From positions 1 to 5,855 of the forward strand of contig DATFFC010000071.1 of NCBI GenBank assembly GCA_035250505.1: a stretch of 5,855 nt of DNA. The letters run 5' to 3'. Below are positions 4,434-5,855 of this stretch, in pieces. Made by a program: the position numbers and the translations under genes. Source of the DNA: DASSBQ01 sp035250505. Lineage in GTDB: Bacteria; Nitrospirota; Nitrospiria; Nitrospirales; Nitrospiraceae. The first letter of the stretch is position 1, and every line of letters begins with the position of its first letter. Below the pieces are notes generated by a model that saw only the letters and a list, made by a program, of their open reading frames with translations, made no database searches and was not told where the DNA came from.

Positions 4434-5855
4434 ATGAACGTGTTCAGACAAAAAGCATGGCGTTTGGCTCTGGCAGTCGCCTTGACGTGGCCGGCCCTCA
4501 TCGCCGGCTGCAGCGGTGGCTCGAAAACCGGACAGCCGGGGCCGGTCGTCGGCGCGCCGCCGGCAGCGATCTGTCCCGGCGTCGACGTCGCGACGTTGAG
4601 TGCTCTGTACGTGTCGGCGCAAGGCAGCGACGAAGGGTTGTGCGGCGCTTACGGCGCCGGTGGGCCCTGCAAGACGATCGCGCACGCGCTCTCGGTGGCC
4701 GACGCTTTCGGCTATCGGGCGCTCGTGCTGCGACATGGCCTGTATCAGACGACCGAGACGATCGACCTGAAGAGCGGAGTCAGTCTCTACGGCAGTTGCC
4801 TGTTCGATGGGGAGCCCGACAGGAAATACCGCACCGTGATTCAAGCCAATCCGGCCCCGGGTACGCCGGCGATCATGGCAAGCGGGGTGAACGTCACCGT
4901 CTCCGGAGTGGTCGTCATCGGCAAGGACGAAACCGCAAGCGGCGCCAGCCTCGCGATGACGGCAGCGAACGCGAACGTCACGCTGCGCGGAACGGTGCTC
5001 GTCGCCGGCAAAGGCGGCCCCGGTGCCCCTCGTTCCCCTCCTGCCTTGCCGGCCGCGGTGCGCGTCGGCGGCGATGTCTGCTTCACACCCGGCGGAGCGG
5101 CCAGCGATTCGCTGTGGGGTCAAGTCGACCTTGGCAGCTTCACCTGGGTGCCCGGCATCGGGGGCGCCGGCGCCGGTGGACAAGAAACCGGACCGGGCGG
5201 CGTCGGCGGCCAGCAGGGCGGCGCATCGATCGGCCTGTTGCTCGTGAACTCGGCAGTGGCCACCGTTCCCGATCAGTTCAACCGCATCATCGCGGGCGTC
5301 GGCGGCGTCGGCGGCGCCGGGCAGGCCGGACCGTCGTTCGGTCTCGGAGGCGGCGCGAACAGCGGCGGCGCCGGCGGCAACGGTGGGCCATCGATCGGCG
5401 TCGCATCGATCAACTCTCCGGGCATAGCGGGCGACGGCGCCTACATCTACGCCAACGCCGCGGGCGGACCCGGCGCGGGCGGCGCGGCAGGCGTCGATCC
5501 GGGTCAATGCCAAGGCGATCCCGGATCACAAGGCGTGACGGGCGGCAGTGCGACCGTTTACCAATATCCGATCCCGACCACATTGAATCCGGGCGAGTCG
5601 CTGGCAGGCGGTCAATCTCTGTACTCGCCCAACCTCAAATTCCAGCTGATCCTGCGCGGCGACAGCAACCTGTGCCTGTATTCGGCGGGCAATGAGCTGT
5701 GGTGCTCGCAAACAGAGGGACAAGGGATCTACCAGGCGATCATGCAAAGCGACGGCAACTTCTGCATGTATGAGACCCAGGGCCAGTTCCTGCCCATTTG
5801 CAGCGGCACGGCTGGGCGGCCGGGTGCTCGTCTCACCGTGCAGGACAGCGGGCAC
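4434..5855 (+). CDS. Gly-rich beta-helix-like lipoprotein with C-terminal B-lectin domain (3' end outside window)
   Basis: The frame is open from ATG 4434 to the window end (474 codons). GGAAGAG just upstream is the ribosome binding sequence. Residues 1-26 are a lipoprotein signal peptide (basic start, hydrophobic core, lipobox LIAGC with Cys26). Around 58-85, YVSAQGSDEGLCG and PCKTIAHAL fit the DUF1565/pectate-lyase-like opening of a right-handed beta-helix, and the beta-rich pattern continues to about 200. Residues 172-380 alternate short strands (SIGxxxxNS) with Gly-rich loops. From about 384 a bulb-type mannose-binding lectin (B_lectin) domain follows: R408-G-D410-S-N412-L-C-L-Y416 and Q438-S-D440-G-N442-F-C-M-Y446 are two copies of QxDxNxVxY, 30 residues apart, each with Cys replacing Val. 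A third, degenerate copy begins at Q470. It is probably a surface-anchored protein that binds mannose-type sugars or is built on a lectin scaffold; no catalytic domain is recognised. Codon GC is visibly higher than in the genes to the left. Confidence 0.8.
   Translation, partial: MNVFRQKAWRLALAVALTWPALIAGCSGGSKTGQPGPVVGAPPAAICPGVDVATLSALYVSAQGSDEGLCGAYGAGGPCKTIAHALSVADAFGYRALVLRHGLYQTTETIDLKSGVSLYGSCLFDGEPDRKYRTVIQANPAPGTPAIMASGVNVTVSGVVVIGKDETASGASLAMTAANANVTLRGTVLVAGKGGPGAPRSPPALPAAVRVGGDVCFTPGGAASDSLWGQVDLGSFTWVPGIGGAGAGGQETGPGGVGGQQGGASIGLLLVNSAVATVPDQFNRIIAGVGGVGGAGQAGPSFGLGGGANSGGAGGNGGPSIGVASINSPGIAGDGAYIYANAAGGPGAGGAAGVDPGQCQGDPGSQGVTGGSATVYQYPIPTTLNPGESLAGGQSLYSPNLKFQLILRGDSNLCLYSAGNELWCSQTEGQGIYQAIMQSDGNFCMYETQGQFLPICSGTAGRPGARLTVQDSGH
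5226..5492 (+). repeat. Two in-gene Gly-rich repeat units, 55-codon period
   Basis: Within the lectin lipoprotein, residues 265 and 320 each begin a unit S-I-G-[LV]-x-x-[VI]-N-S, a second strand, then a Gly/Ala loop (GVGGVGGAGQAG and GGPGAGGAAG). The DNA CATCGATCGGC recurs at 5224-5234 and 5389-5399, exactly 165 bases apart. A looser earlier copy begins near residue 172 (SLAMTAANANVTLRG). They are probably rungs of the beta-helix with Gly-rich loops protruding. Confidence 0.55.

Noticed and set aside
4395..5513. Long minus-strand frame (372 codons)
   Set aside because: It is antisense to the lectin lipoprotein gene, its composition is explained by GC-rich Gly/Ala codons, and it has no recognisable domain.
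4457..5695. Long plus-strand frame (412 codons) rich in Arg
   Set aside because: It is a shadow of the lectin lipoprotein in the neighbouring frame. Its Arg-rich, unstructured composition is what GGC/GCC codons give when shifted by one base.

Overview
The window is GC-rich DNA from a diderm (Gram-negative) bacterium. Two proteins carry lipoprotein signal peptides, and genes are packed in short-spaced operons. The gene content (TumE/TumA-type toxin-antitoxin, Cys-rich GLG1-type repeat, DUF3471 serine hydrolase, Gly-rich lectin lipoprotein) would suit Nitrospirota, Myxococcota or a proteobacterium. I cannot place it further from sequence alone. No tRNA, rRNA, CRISPR array, transposase or integrase is visible.

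Left edge (1-377). On the minus strand lies the 5' part of a small TumA-like (HVO_A0114-family) regulator that runs off the window. Its start overlaps the 3' end of a TumE-like toxin frame, of which only about 36 codons remain before in-frame stops. Bases 196-377 hold no gene I can support.

Central plus-strand operon (378-4191). First comes a short frame encoding a single Cys-rich repeat of the GLG1 type. It has no usable start codon, so it is probably a 5'-truncated or frameshifted gene. Four bases later a 620-aa cytosolic-PLA2/patatin-like lipid acyl hydrolase begins at ATG 562. The longer reading from ATG 388 is probably wrong because its first 58 codons lie over the Cys-rich frame. Next is a lipoprotein serine hydrolase of the class C beta-lactamase/esterase family with a DUF3471 tail. 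Together the last two look like a lipid or ester hydrolase pair, one without a signal peptide and one anchored in the envelope; that functional link is inference.

Right part (4192-5855). A stem-loop terminator candidate follows the operon. After it, a new lipoprotein gene starts at ATG 4434 behind a hairpin that may cover its ribosome binding site. It runs open to the window end (474 codons seen). It has a DUF1565/beta-helix-like N-terminal half, a Gly-rich repeat region and a C-terminal bulb-type (B-) lectin domain, so it is likely a surface carbohydrate-binding lipoprotein.

The most noteworthy points are the hidden Cys-rich frame coupled to the phospholipase, the head-to-head truncation of two divergent genes at 196-390, and the unusual Cys-substituted lectin lipoprotein.
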